Shown one piece after another: positions 43,200-50,799 of a stretch of DNA of 64,000 bases. Made by a program: the position numbers and the translations under genes. The stretch spans positions 93,128-157,127 of the forward strand of contig CAKZQS010000005.1 in the NCBI GenBank assembly GCA_937141935.1, in the 5' to 3' direction. Under the pieces are notes generated by a model, which worked only from the letters and a program-made list of their open reading frames with translations, searched no databases and had not been told where the DNA came from. The stretch is from an uncultured Ectothiorhodospiraceae bacterium. GTDB taxonomy: Bacteria > Pseudomonadota > Gammaproteobacteria > Nevskiales > Oceanococcaceae. Position 1 is the stretch's first letter; every line of letters begins with the position of its first letter.

Positions 43200-44510
43200 C
43201 TATTCCTGCGCCAGTATGCGGGCCACGTCGCTGCGGTAGGCCCGCCAGGCCGGCAGGGCCGAGGCCAGCAGGCCCACGGCGAGCAAACCCAGCAGCAGCC
43301 AGCTCTGCTGCGGCGGCCACACCCAGGGGTCCAGCAGCAGCCCGCGGCTGTGCGCCAGCCATTGGCCCAGCGCCGCCATCGCGGCATAGCCGAGCAGGGT
43401 GCCCAGCAACGCGCCCAGCGCCGTGAGCAGCAGCCCTTCCAGGCACAGGCTGCGCAGCAACTGGCCGCGGGTGGCGCCCAGGCAACGCAGCAGGGCGAAA
43501 TCGTATTGCCGCGCCTCCAGCGCCCCGTACAGCGCGACAAATACGGCGAAGCCGGCGCTCAAAATCAGCACCGCGGCGAAGGCGCGCAAGCCCTCCAGCC
43601 CCAGCCCGACCAGCTGCAGCAGCCGCGCCAGCTCGAAGGCCGGGGCCGCCGCCTGCAACTGGCTCTGGGCATTGACCTCGCGCGGCAGGCTGATGGCGGC
43701 CATCGGCGTGGCATAGCGCAGCAGCAACGCGGTGATTTCGCGCTCGGCCGGGTCCTGCTGCTCCTGGCGTCGCGGCCCGGGCGCGGCCGAATCGGGATGG
43801 CCGCCGTGGGTGTGGTCGCGCCCCTCGTCGTGGTCGTGGTCGTGGTCGTGGTCGTGATGATCCTCGCGCGCCGCGCCCGGCAACGCGGCCGCAGGCGCGC
43901 CGTGCAGCGCCCAGACGCTCTCCAGCGACGTCAGAATCAGCCGGTCCAGCACGGTGCCGCTGGGGGCCAGCAGGCCCACGACCCGATAGGGCGCGTGATC
44001 GGCGTGCGCGGCGCCGCCGGCCAGGCCGTGCGCGCCGCTAAAGCTGTCGCCCAGGCCCAGGCCGGTCTCGCGCGCCACGGCCGCGCCGACCACCGCCTGC
44101 AGCGGCGCCTGCCAGTACTCGCCCTGCTGCAGCCGGGCGGCGTAGAGGCCGGCGTAGTCCGGCGTTGTGCCGACGATGCGAAAGCCGCGGTAGCTGTCGC
44201 CCAGCGACAGCGGCACGGCGCGCGCCACGCGCCGGTCCTCGGCCCAGCGCCGCGCCTCGGCCAGCGGGATGTTCCCGGTGGGAATGTCGGCGTGGTACAC
44301 GCTGGACAGGATCAGCTGCAGCGGGCTGCCCTTGGCGCCCAGCACCAGGTCGATGCCCTGGGCGTCGCGCGCGATCGCCCGTGCGAACTGGTCACCGGCC
44401 AGCAGCAGGAACACGATGCTGGCGGTGCCCAGGGCCATCAGCAGCGCATTCAGTGCGGTCAGCAGCGGCGTGTGGCGCAGCTGCGCCAGCGCCAGGTGCA
44501 AGGCCGTCAT
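43200..44510 (-). CDS. FtsX/MacB-like ABC permease with His-rich loop
   Basis: 436 residues with four transmembrane segments, one N-terminal and three C-terminal, and a large periplasmic domain: the MacB/LolC/FtsX architecture. The periplasmic part contains an Asp/His run (EDHHDHDHDHDHDEGRDHTHGG) expected to bind zinc or another divalent metal. The C-terminal FtsX-like domain includes FALLRCLGATRGQLLRSL. Its ATG overlaps the ATPase stop, indicating a stoichiometric pair. Zinc-regulated ZrgB-type permeases share this layout, and the folE/zur neighbourhood supports a zinc function. Confidence 0.84.
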   Translation of the reverse strand: MTALHLALAQLRHTPLLTALNALLMALGTASIVFLLLAGDQFARAIARDAQGIDLVLGAKGSPLQLILSSVYHADIPTGNIPLAEARRWAEDRRVARAVPLSLGDSYRGFRIVGTTPDYAGLYAARLQQGEYWQAPLQAVVGAAVARETGLGLGDSFSGAHGLAGGAAHADHAPYRVVGLLAPSGTVLDRLILTSLESVWALHGAPAAALPGAAREDHHDHDHDHDHDEGRDHTHGGHPDSAAPGPRRQEQQDPAEREITALLLRYATPMAAISLPREVNAQSQLQAAAPAFELARLLQLVGLGLEGLRAFAAVLILSAGFAVFVALYGALEARQYDFALLRCLGATRGQLLRSLCLEGLLLTALGALLGTLLGYAAMAALGQWLAHSRGLLLDPWVWPPQQSWLLLGLLAVGLLASALPAWRAYRSDVARILAQE

Positions 44511-45160
44511 GCGGGACCGTCCAGCCTCAGCTCGCGGTCGAACTGGCCGCGCAGGCGCGCATCGTGGCTGACCAGCAGCAGCGCCGCACCGGCGGCCTGC
44601 GCCTGGCTGCGCAGCAGGCGCAGGCCCCGCTGGGCATTGGCATCGTCCAGGCTCGAGGTCGGCTCATCGGCCAGCAGCAGCGCCGGCCGCTGCACCAGCG
44701 CACGGGCAATGGCCACGCGCTGGGCCTGCCCGGTGCTCAGCGCCGCCGGCTTGCGCGCGGCCAGCCCGGCCAGGCCCAGGGCATCCAGCAGCCCGAGGGC
44801 CGCCGTGGTGTCGGCGGGGCGCCCGCCCAGGCGCTGCGCCAGGCGCAGGTTGTCGAGCACGGTGAGCGCCGGCAGCAGGTGCAGGCGCTGGAACACGATG
44901 CCGATATGGCGGCCGCGAAAGCGATCCCGCGCGGCGCTGCCCAGCGCCGCGAGGTCCTGACCCCGCACCTGAATCTCGCCCGCCGTGGGGCGCAGCAGGC
45001 CGGCGATGGCGTGCAGCAGCGTGGTCTTGCCGCTGCCGGAGGGGCCGAGCAGCAGGCATTGCTCGCCCGGCGCCAGGTGCAGGGAGTCCAGCGCCAACAC
45101 GGGCTGGCCGGCATAGGCGTGGCGCAGACCCTGGATCCGCAGCGCCGGCGCCTCAGGCAT
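44507..45160 (-). CDS. ABC transporter ATPase (LolD/MacB-like; ZrgC-like context)
   Basis: A 217-residue ATPase. Walker A is GPSGSGKTT, the signature motif is LSTGQAQRVAIARAL (variant of LSGGQ), and Walker B is LLLADEPTSSLDD. Size and style are those of LolD/MacB-type ATPases that work with FtsX-fold permeases. The start MPEAPALRIQGL at 45160 lies eight bases inside the MerC-like stop and overlaps the permease start at its other end. It would energise the His-loop permease. Confidence 0.88.
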   Translation of the reverse strand: MPEAPALRIQGLRHAYAGQPVLALDSLHLAPGEQCLLLGPSGSGKTTLLHAIAGLLRPTAGEIQVRGQDLAALGSAARDRFRGRHIGIVFQRLHLLPALTVLDNLRLAQRLGGRPADTTAALGLLDALGLAGLAARKPAALSTGQAQRVAIARALVQRPALLLADEPTSSLDDANAQRGLRLLRSQAQAAGAALLLVSHDARLRGQFDRELRLDGPA

Positions 45161-45575
45161 GGCCGTCCGGCAGCGGTGCGCAACGTGCACCCAGGCGCAG
45201 GTTGCAAACGTGGCTGGCCACCAAGGCCAGGCTGCCCAGCACGGTCAGCGGCAGGGCCATTGCGGGCGCCCAGTCCTCCAGCAGCAAGGCCAGCAGCAGC
45301 GCGGCCAGCGCCACTACGCCAACCCCGGCCACCGCCCAATGCCCGTGCCGGGCGCAGCCACGCGCCAGGGCCCACAGACTCAGCGGCAGCACCAGGATCA
45401 GCAGGGCCGCGTGGATCCGCGCCTCCCAGGGCGCCACCCAGGCCATCCAGGGCAGCAAGGCAATCAGCAGGGGCAGGCCCAGGCAGTGCAGCAGGCACAG
45501 CGTCGACAAGGCGATGGCCCCCTTGTCCGCCGCCCCTTTCGCGGCTGCTTCTTCGACGGCGGGGCTGGCGCTCAT
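45153..45575 (-). CDS. MerC-domain membrane protein
   Basis: 140 residues with four hydrophobic segments and a CLLHCLGLPLL motif, the cysteine pair and helix that mark MerC-domain proteins (mercury or related metal transport). A second Cys pair near the C-terminus (HVCNLRLGARC) resembles MerC's distal site. MerC-like proteins outside mer operons often occur in metal-homeostasis loci. It overlaps folE by four bases and the ABC ATPase by eight. Confidence 0.77.
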   Translation of the reverse strand: MSASPAVEEAAAKGAADKGAIALSTLCLLHCLGLPLLIALLPWMAWVAPWEARIHAALLILVLPLSLWALARGCARHGHWAVAGVGVVALAALLLALLLEDWAPAMALPLTVLGSLALVASHVCNLRLGARCAPLPDGHA

Positions 45576-46201
45576 CGCCGCTCCAGCAGGCGCCAGATGC
45601 GGTCCTGCATCGCGGCGTCGTTTTGATAGACACCGGTGAAGTGCGTGGTCACCGTGCTGACACCGGGCTGGCGCACGCCGCGCGTCGTCATGCACTGGTG
45701 GGCGGCGTCGATCAGCACCGCCACGCCGCGCGCCTGCAGGCCGGAATGCAGCGTGTCGCCGATCTGCGCGCACAGCGTTTCCTGGGTTTGCAGCCGGCGG
45801 GCAAAGGCCTCGACCACACGCACCAGCTTGCTGATGCCCACCACCCGCTCGCCGGGCAGGTAGGCCACGTGCACCGTGCCCAGGATCGGCACCATGTGGT
45901 GCTCGCAGTGCGACTCCAGGCGGATATCGCGCAGCAGCACCACATCGCGATAGCCCCCGACCTGCTCGAAGGTGGGCTGCAACAGCGTGGCCGGCTCCTG
46001 CCCGTAGCCGGCGTAGAACTCCTCGTAGGCGCGCACCACGCGCGCCGGGGTCTGACGCAGGCCCTCGCGCTCCGGCTCGTCGCCAGCCCACAGAATCAGC
46101 GTGCGTACGGCCGCCTCGGCTTCGGCCCGCGTGGGCCGCCGGGGCGCGGCCGGTTGCGGGGATGTGGAGACGGGCTCAACGCGTTTATCCATGAGGCACA
46201 T
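45572..46201 (-). CDS. folE: GTP cyclohydrolase I (type IA)
   Basis: About 209 residues. The zinc site is intact: C99 and H102 in HCEHHMVP, and C170 in HQCMTTRGV; other motifs include FEQVGGYRDVVLLRDI and PGERVVGISKLVRVVE. It converts GTP to dihydroneopterin triphosphate, the first step of folate biosynthesis. Start choice is unsettled: ATG at 46201 or 46192, neither with a good Shine-Dalgarno. It is first in a leftward operon with metal-transport genes and divergent from DUF1826/zur across a Zur-like box. Zinc-starved bacteria often express a second cyclohydrolase; that it keeps the zinc ligands means it is not the metal-flexible FolE2 type. Confidence 0.9.
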   Translation of the reverse strand: MCLMDKRVEPVSTSPQPAAPRRPTRAEAEAAVRTLILWAGDEPEREGLRQTPARVVRAYEEFYAGYGQEPATLLQPTFEQVGGYRDVVLLRDIRLESHCEHHMVPILGTVHVAYLPGERVVGISKLVRVVEAFARRLQTQETLCAQIGDTLHSGLQARGVAVLIDAAHQCMTTRGVRQPGVSTVTTHFTGVYQNDAAMQDRIWRLLERR

Positions 46202-46271
46202 ACTGGCGGCGGGGTCGCGAACCGCGCGGGAGAGGGTGGCGGGCTTGGCACGGCCTCGGGGAAGCCGTATC

Positions 46272-46284
46272 GTTACTTTATAAC
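46272..46284. promoter_or_regulatory. Zur-like operator between folE operon and DUF1826-zur
   Basis: GTTAC-TTT-ATAAC, a 13-bp imperfect palindrome close to the gammaproteobacterial Zur core GTTATnnnATAAC. It lies in the 105-bp divergent gap, 23 bp before the DUF1826 ATG and about 70 bp from folE, positioned to repress both promoters. Three similar sites occur further right. Confidence 0.65.
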
Positions 46285-46306
46285 ATACGACCTTGCCCCG
46301 ATCGCC

Positions 46307-47011
46307 ATGTCCCAGCCCCTGCCCGCCCCCAGCCGCCGCCCATCCGCCAGCGCCGACATCGGTTCCAGCACCGGTGCGGGCGCGGAGCAGCTGCGCCTGG
46401 ACGCGCAGCCCGCGGTACTGGCCGACATCTACGAGGGCCACGTTAACCTCGCGGTGTGGCGCGCCGGGCTGCCGCCCTCGCTGCGCCTGGCCGCGCAAAC
46501 GCTGGGCCAGACGCAGCCCCGCCTGCGGCTGGCGACCAGCGGCAGCGCCACCGACCTGCATGCCGCGCTGCGGGCCGGGCTGCCGGACGAGCCCGCCAAC
46601 GACGCGCTGCTGGCGCGCCTGCAACTCTGCGTCACGCTCTTTGCCGAGCTGCTGGAACCCCAGCGCATCGGCCTGCGGCTGGAGATGCTGGACCGGGCCA
46701 TGTGCCCGCGCTTCCACGTCGACCATCTCGCCGTGCGGCTGGTCACCACGCTCTGCGGCCCGGCCACGCAGTGGCTGCCCGAGCCGGCCGTGGACCGCCG
46801 CTGGCTGGGCCGCGCCGGGGCCTTTCAGTCGGACGAGACCACCGGCCTGCTGCGCGAGCGCACGGCGGTGCAGCAGCTCCAGGCCGGCGATGTGGCCCTG
46901 CTCAAGGGCGAAGGCTGGGTCGGCAACGAAGGCCGCGGGCTGGTGCACCGCTCGCCGCCCGTGCCCGCCGGCGAGCGGCGGCTGGTGCTGACGCTGGACA
47001 CGGTCGCGTGA
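46307..47011 (+). CDS. DUF1826 protein, zinc-regulon associated
   Basis: 234 residues with the DUF1826 core: LARLQLCVTLFAELLEPQRIGLRLEMLD, then CPRFHVDHLAVRLVTTLCGPATQWLP, and the final VALLKGEGWVGNEGRGLVHRSPP. DUF1826 genes are repeatedly found under Zur control beside zur, GTP cyclohydrolase or COG0523 genes, although the activity is unknown. The conserved CPRFHVD cluster could bind metal. A Zur-like box lies directly upstream and zur 26 bp downstream, so it is probably the first gene of a DUF1826-zur unit. Confidence 0.83.
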   Translation: MSQPLPAPSRRPSASADIGSSTGAGAEQLRLDAQPAVLADIYEGHVNLAVWRAGLPPSLRLAAQTLGQTQPRLRLATSGSATDLHAALRAGLPDEPANDALLARLQLCVTLFAELLEPQRIGLRLEMLDRAMCPRFHVDHLAVRLVTTLCGPATQWLPEPAVDRRWLGRAGAFQSDETTGLLRERTAVQQLQAGDVALLKGEGWVGNEGRGLVHRSPPVPAGERRLVLTLDTVA

Positions 47012-47037
47012 ACGTCGGCAAGCATTACACTAGGCCG

Positions 47038-47484
47038 ATGCCCAGCGCGACCGAAACCCGCAAAGCCCTGAAACTGGCCGAAAAACTGTGCCAGGAGCGC
47101 GGCGTGCGCCTGACCCCGCAGCGGCGCAACGTGCTCGCGGTGATCAACGCCAGCGACCAACCGCTGGGGGCCTACGACATCCTGGAACAGTTGCGCGCGC
47201 AGCAGCCGCGCATCGCACCGCCCACCGTGTACCGGGCGCTGGATTTTCTGCTGACCGAAGGCCTGATCCACAAGCTGGAATCGCTGCATGCCTTCGTGGG
47301 CTGCCACCACCCGGATCACCCGCACCACAGCCAGTTTTTGATCTGCGAGGACTGCGGCGAGGTGGACGAGCTGCACAGCCCGCTCGTGCGCGACAGCCTG
47401 GACGACGCCGCCAAGGCGCGCGGCTTCGCGCCCAAGCACAGCACCGTGGAACTGCTCGGCCGCTGCGCCCGCTGCCAGGCCTGA
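47038..47484 (+). CDS. zur: Zinc uptake regulator Zur (Fur family)
   Basis: 148 residues. N-terminal winged helix with RLTPQRRNVLAVINA and the recognition region PPTVYRALDFLLTEGLIHKL. Four cysteines form the structural zinc site (C103, C106, C143, C146; CEDC and CARC), and the HHPDHPHH stretch (residues ~90-97) supplies regulatory-site histidines. The short length and neighbourhood (folE, DUF1826, Zrg-type ABC genes, ZnuD-like receptor) favour Zur over Fur. With zinc it should repress genes carrying the GTTAY-nnn-ATAAC sites; it follows DUF1826 and so is probably autoregulated. Confidence 0.88.
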   Translation: MPSATETRKALKLAEKLCQERGVRLTPQRRNVLAVINASDQPLGAYDILEQLRAQQPRIAPPTVYRALDFLLTEGLIHKLESLHAFVGCHHPDHPHHSQFLICEDCGEVDELHSPLVRDSLDDAAKARGFAPKHSTVELLGRCARCQA

Positions 47485-47502
47485 GCCCCGAGGCCGGTCC
47501 CG

Positions 47503-48216
47503 ATGGAAGCCGCGCCGGACCGCCAACCGACCCCGGGCATCGACCCCGATATCGACCCCGGCACCGACCCCGGCCGAACCACCCCCACACGGCGACGGCT
47601 GCTCGCCGCGGCCGGCGCGCTGCTGGGCTGGGGCCTGGCATTCGGGCCCAAGGCGCAGGCGGCGGCCCGGCTGCTGACCCCCGCGCAGACCGCCGGGCCC
47701 TTCTACCCCGACGAGCTGCCGCTGGATCACGACAACGACCTGCTGCAGGTCGGCGACGGCCCGCTCGCCGAGGGCGTGCCCAGCGATGTCTATGGCCAGG
47801 TGCGCGATGCCAGCGGCGCCGCGGTGGCCGGCGTGCAGGTCGAGATCTGGCAGTGCGACGCGCGCGGGCGCTACCACCACGCCGGCGACACGCAGGCGGT
47901 GGCCGCCGACCCGCACTTTCAGGGCTTTGGCCACACCCTCACCGACACGCAGGGCCGCTATCGCTTCCGCACGATTCGGCCCGTGGCCTACCCGGGCCGC
48001 GCGCCGCACATCCACTTTCGCCTGCATGGCGCCGCGATCCAGCCGCTGACCACGCAGCTGTATGTGCAGGGCGAGCCGGGCAATGCGGCCGACGGGCTGT
48101 TCCGCCACCTGCAGGCCCGCGGGGTCGAGTCGCGCGTCCTGGCGGATTTCGCCCCCTCGGCTACCAACGCCGGCACGCGCCGTGCGCGCTGGGACATCGT
48201 GGTGGCGCGAACTTAA
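47503..48216 (+). CDS. Tat-exported intradiol ring-cleavage dioxygenase-like protein
   Basis: 237 residues. A twin-arginine signal (TPTRRRLLAAAGALLGW) precedes the intradiol dioxygenase fold. The non-haem Fe(III) ligands can be placed: Y124 in GRYHHAGD, Y163 in PVAYPGRAPH, H169 and H171 in APHIHFRLHG. The family (protocatechuate 3,4-dioxygenase beta-like) cleaves catechols between the hydroxyls; exported versions act on extracellular aromatics with unknown substrates. It lies 18 bp behind zur, which may be coincidental. Confidence 0.84.
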   Translation: MEAAPDRQPTPGIDPDIDPGTDPGRTTPTRRRLLAAAGALLGWGLAFGPKAQAAARLLTPAQTAGPFYPDELPLDHDNDLLQVGDGPLAEGVPSDVYGQVRDASGAAVAGVQVEIWQCDARGRYHHAGDTQAVAADPHFQGFGHTLTDTQGRYRFRTIRPVAYPGRAPHIHFRLHGAAIQPLTTQLYVQGEPGNAADGLFRHLQARGVESRVLADFAPSATNAGTRRARWDIVVART

Positions 48217-48381
48217 GCGCCCCGGCGGCCCGACACGCACCCGGTCCCAGCGGCGTGGCCTCGGCCGTTCCCGGCCGCGCGGCGGTAATGGGCCAGACCG
48301 GCACGTGATGCGCTGTGGGGGCGCCGTGGCGGTCCATTCGGGCCACAGGGAACTCCTCCCCCGGCCCGGGTCTGAAACCCT

Positions 48382-49068
48382 ATGAACCCCTACGCCCCGC
48401 CCAGCCTGACGGCGCTGCCCACGAGCCTGCCGGTCTTCCCGCTGAACGTCTTGCTGCTGCCGGGCGCCTTTTTGCCGCTGAACATCTTCGAGCCGCGCTA
48501 CCTGGCGATGATCCGGCGGGTGCTCGGCAGCCACCGCCTGATCGGCATGGTGCACCCGGCGGATGACTCCGCGGCGCCGACCCTGCTGCCGCTGGGCTGC
48601 GCCGGCAAGATCGTGCGCTTCGAGGAAAGCACCGACGGGCGCTTCGAGATCGTGCTGGCCGGCGTCAGCCGCTTCGCCATTCGCCAGGAAGAGCCGCTGG
48701 ACGCCGGCGGCTTTCGCCGGGTGCAGCCGGACTGGACGCCCTACGCCGCGGTGGACACCGCCAGCGATGACGACGACTTCGCACTGGACCGCCCCGCCAT
48801 CGCGGCTGCGCTGCAGGACTGCCTGCGCCACCAGTCCCTGCAGCTCAACGCCAAGGCGCTGGAGCGGCTGCCGAACGCCGAGTTCTTGCGCGTGACCGCG
48901 ATGAACAGCCCGCTGCCCGCCTTTGAGCGGCAGATGCTGCTGGCCACCTCGGACCCCGGCGAGCGGGCCGAGCAGCTGCTGGCGCTGCTGGATGCGGCCC
49001 GCACGATCATGCGGGCGGCCGCGACGGATGGCGACGCCGATGAGGGCGCGAGCGCAGGGGACAGGTGA
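48382..49068 (+). CDS. LON-substrate-binding-domain (LonN-like) protein
   Basis: 228 residues. The N-terminal LON domain reads LPVFPLNVLLLPGAFLPLNIFEPRYLAMI and CAGKIVRFEESTDGRFEIVLAGVSRF. It lacks the AAA and peptidase domains of Lon, so it belongs to the stand-alone group often annotated as Lon substrate-binding domain proteins; function unclear. A Zur-like site begins 18 bp after its stop, so regulation from there would affect the next gene, not this one. Confidence 0.85.
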   Translation: MNPYAPPSLTALPTSLPVFPLNVLLLPGAFLPLNIFEPRYLAMIRRVLGSHRLIGMVHPADDSAAPTLLPLGCAGKIVRFEESTDGRFEIVLAGVSRFAIRQEEPLDAGGFRRVQPDWTPYAAVDTASDDDDFALDRPAIAAALQDCLRHQSLQLNAKALERLPNAEFLRVTAMNSPLPAFERQMLLATSDPGERAEQLLALLDAARTIMRAAATDGDADEGASAGDR

Positions 49069-49086
49069 CGACAGCGACGCGTTGTA

Positions 49087-49099
49087 GTAATTTTATAAC
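49087..49099. promoter_or_regulatory. Zur-like operator
   Basis: GTAAT-TTT-ATAAC, a 13-bp site matching the other Zur-like boxes. It lies about 77 bp upstream of the small His-containing protein, lipoprotein and TonB receptor genes, as expected for a zinc-repressed uptake operon. Confidence 0.62.
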
Positions 49100-49176
49100 G
49101 TTCTGAGTCGCCCAAATCTGTCGGGGTCACGGCCGGGGTCTTTCGCGGACCCGGCGGCCACCCCTCGCCCCTATCG

Positions 49177-49479
49177 ATGCAACGCGCCGCCCACATCCAC
49201 GCACTCGCAGCACCACGCGCCCTGGCCGTGGCCGCGCTGCTGTTCGCGTTGGTGTGGGCGCAAAGCGCCGCGGCGGTACACGCCGGCGACCACCTTTTTC
49301 ATGACAGCGATGAGCTGTGCCTGGCTTTCCACAATGTGGACAAGCAGCCGGGTGTACTGGGGGCCGCCGCGCCCGCGCCCACCGGCCATGACCACGCCCC
49401 GCGGCTGGGCGCCGCGATGCCGGCGGCCGCTGGCGCCATGGCACGGAGCGGCCAGGCCCGGGCGCCACCGCGGGGCTGA
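49177..49479 (+). CDS. Small secreted His-containing protein (zinc-uptake associated)
   Basis: 100 residues with a signal peptide ending near AQSAAAVHAGD. The mature part has spaced histidines and a cysteine (VHAGDHLFHDSDELCLAFHN) and a later GHDHAP. It ends with QARAPPRG, resembling small periplasmic proteins annotated as zinc chaperones next to TonB/ABC uptake genes. A Zur-like box lies upstream. Family assignment is tentative. Confidence 0.6.
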   Translation: MQRAAHIHALAAPRALAVAALLFALVWAQSAAAVHAGDHLFHDSDELCLAFHNVDKQPGVLGAAAPAPTGHDHAPRLGAAMPAAAGAMARSGQARAPPRG

Positions 49480-49683
49480 GCCTTCCCCGCGTCGAGCCGC
49501 ACTCGCGGCTCGCCAAGCCCTGCTGGGCCAACCGCCCGGCAACACCTGTCGATCCCGCGCCCCGCCGAGCGGGGCGCACCCCCACGAATTCACGCTGCGC
49601 GAGGGCGCGCGCCCGCCGGCCACCAGGCCGCGGTGCGACGGCGCCACCACCCCAGGCTGCGCAGCCTTTCAGGACACCCCGCC

Positions 49684-50745
49684 ATGACCCCGAACACCAA
49701 GCTTTTTTCCGCCGCACTGATCTGCGCCCCGGCCCTGCTGCTGAGCGCCTGCGGCGGCTCCGACAGCAACGGCAGCGGCGACAGCCGCGTGATTGCCACC
49801 GGCCTGCCCGAGGGCCTGAGCCTGAGCCTGCTCGACAGCTCCGACGGCGCCTTCTACGCCTACGACACCAGCTCCGAGACCCGCACCGACCTCAACGCCA
49901 AGGCCGCCGCCAGCGAGGACGAGGCCGTGCAGGAGATGGCGATTACCGACACCTCGGTCATCGGCAGCTTCCTGGTCTGGCCGGACAATGGCGAAGATCC
50001 GCACGACCACGCCGCCAATGTGAAGAGCGAGCACGATCACGCCCACGAGGAAGGCGAGCTGGAGGCCAAGTACCTGCTGATGCGCCCGGGCTACGCGCGC
50101 GGCACGCCGATCGACGCCGACGACTTCGCGGTGCTGGTGCACTTCCACGAAGACGAGCTCGCCGCGCACACCGCCGACGAGTATCGCGATGCCGAGGACG
50201 GCAGCAACCTGGCCGAGGAGCTGGAGCGCCTGAACCACTATGTGGAAGAGCAGGCCGAGCTGCACGCCGAAGTGGCCGAGGCGATGACGGCCGAAGGCCA
50301 GACGCTGTGCCGCGCCTACGTGGACCCCTACCTGGCCGCGGAACACGGCCACGAGGAAGTGCACGCTGGTGAGGAAGCCCAGGCGGGTGAAGAACACGAG
50401 GAGCACGGCGAGCTGGTGCACTACGCGCTGAGCGATTCGGGCCGCGTGTACTTCTTCGAAGAGCACGAGGGCGCGCTGGAGCGCATGCAGGGCCACGTGA
50501 AGCTGGATAACACCAGCAGCATCCTGGACTGCTCGCGCACCAGCATCGCCCGCGTCAGCGAAGAAGGCGTGCTGATCTTCGTGCCGGACACGCAGATGCT
50601 CTACCTGGTCGACGCCCATGACGGCGCCGACTTCCACCAGCATTCGACCTGGTCGGTGGGCGAGATCCTGCCCGCCGGAACCCGTGCCGACCTGGTGGCG
50701 ATTGTGGGCGAGGGCGAAGACCACGACCACGATCACGCCCAGTAA
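49684..50745 (+). CDS. His-rich metal-binding lipoprotein
   Basis: 353 residues. Lipobox LLLSACGG at the end of a short signal peptide. Three Asp/His-rich segments are visible: EDPHDHAANVKSEHDHAHEE, EHGHEEVHAGEE...HEEHGELVHY, and the C-terminal EDHDHDHAQ. Such patches suggest periplasmic zinc capture, and the next gene is a ZnuD-like receptor 54 bp downstream. It does not look like ZnuA and I recognise no domain. Expression is probably zinc-repressed through the Zur-like box at 49,087. Confidence 0.72.
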   Translation: MTPNTKLFSAALICAPALLLSACGGSDSNGSGDSRVIATGLPEGLSLSLLDSSDGAFYAYDTSSETRTDLNAKAAASEDEAVQEMAITDTSVIGSFLVWPDNGEDPHDHAANVKSEHDHAHEEGELEAKYLLMRPGYARGTPIDADDFAVLVHFHEDELAAHTADEYRDAEDGSNLAEELERLNHYVEEQAELHAEVAEAMTAEGQTLCRAYVDPYLAAEHGHEEVHAGEEAQAGEEHEEHGELVHYALSDSGRVYFFEEHEGALERMQGHVKLDNTSSILDCSRTSIARVSEEGVLIFVPDTQMLYLVDAHDGADFHQHSTWSVGEILPAGTRADLVAIVGEGEDHDHDHAQ

Positions 50746-50752
50746 CAGCGGC

Positions 50753-50778
50753 ACGCCGGGGCGCTCGCGCCCCGGCGT
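50753..50778. terminator. Strong hairpin between lipoprotein and TonB receptor genes
   Basis: Perfect 11-bp arms ACGCCGGGGCG / CGCCCCGGCGT around CTCG, eight bases after the lipoprotein stop and about 20 bp before the receptor start. With no T-run it may attenuate or process a shared transcript rather than terminate it. Confidence 0.5.
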
Positions 50779-50799
50779 CGCCACTGGCGAAGGATGAGC

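Noticed and set aside
43826..43858. Repeated GTGGTC-type tract that looks like a DNA repeat
   Set aside because: It is the coding sequence of the Asp/His-rich permease loop, so the repetition reflects protein composition.
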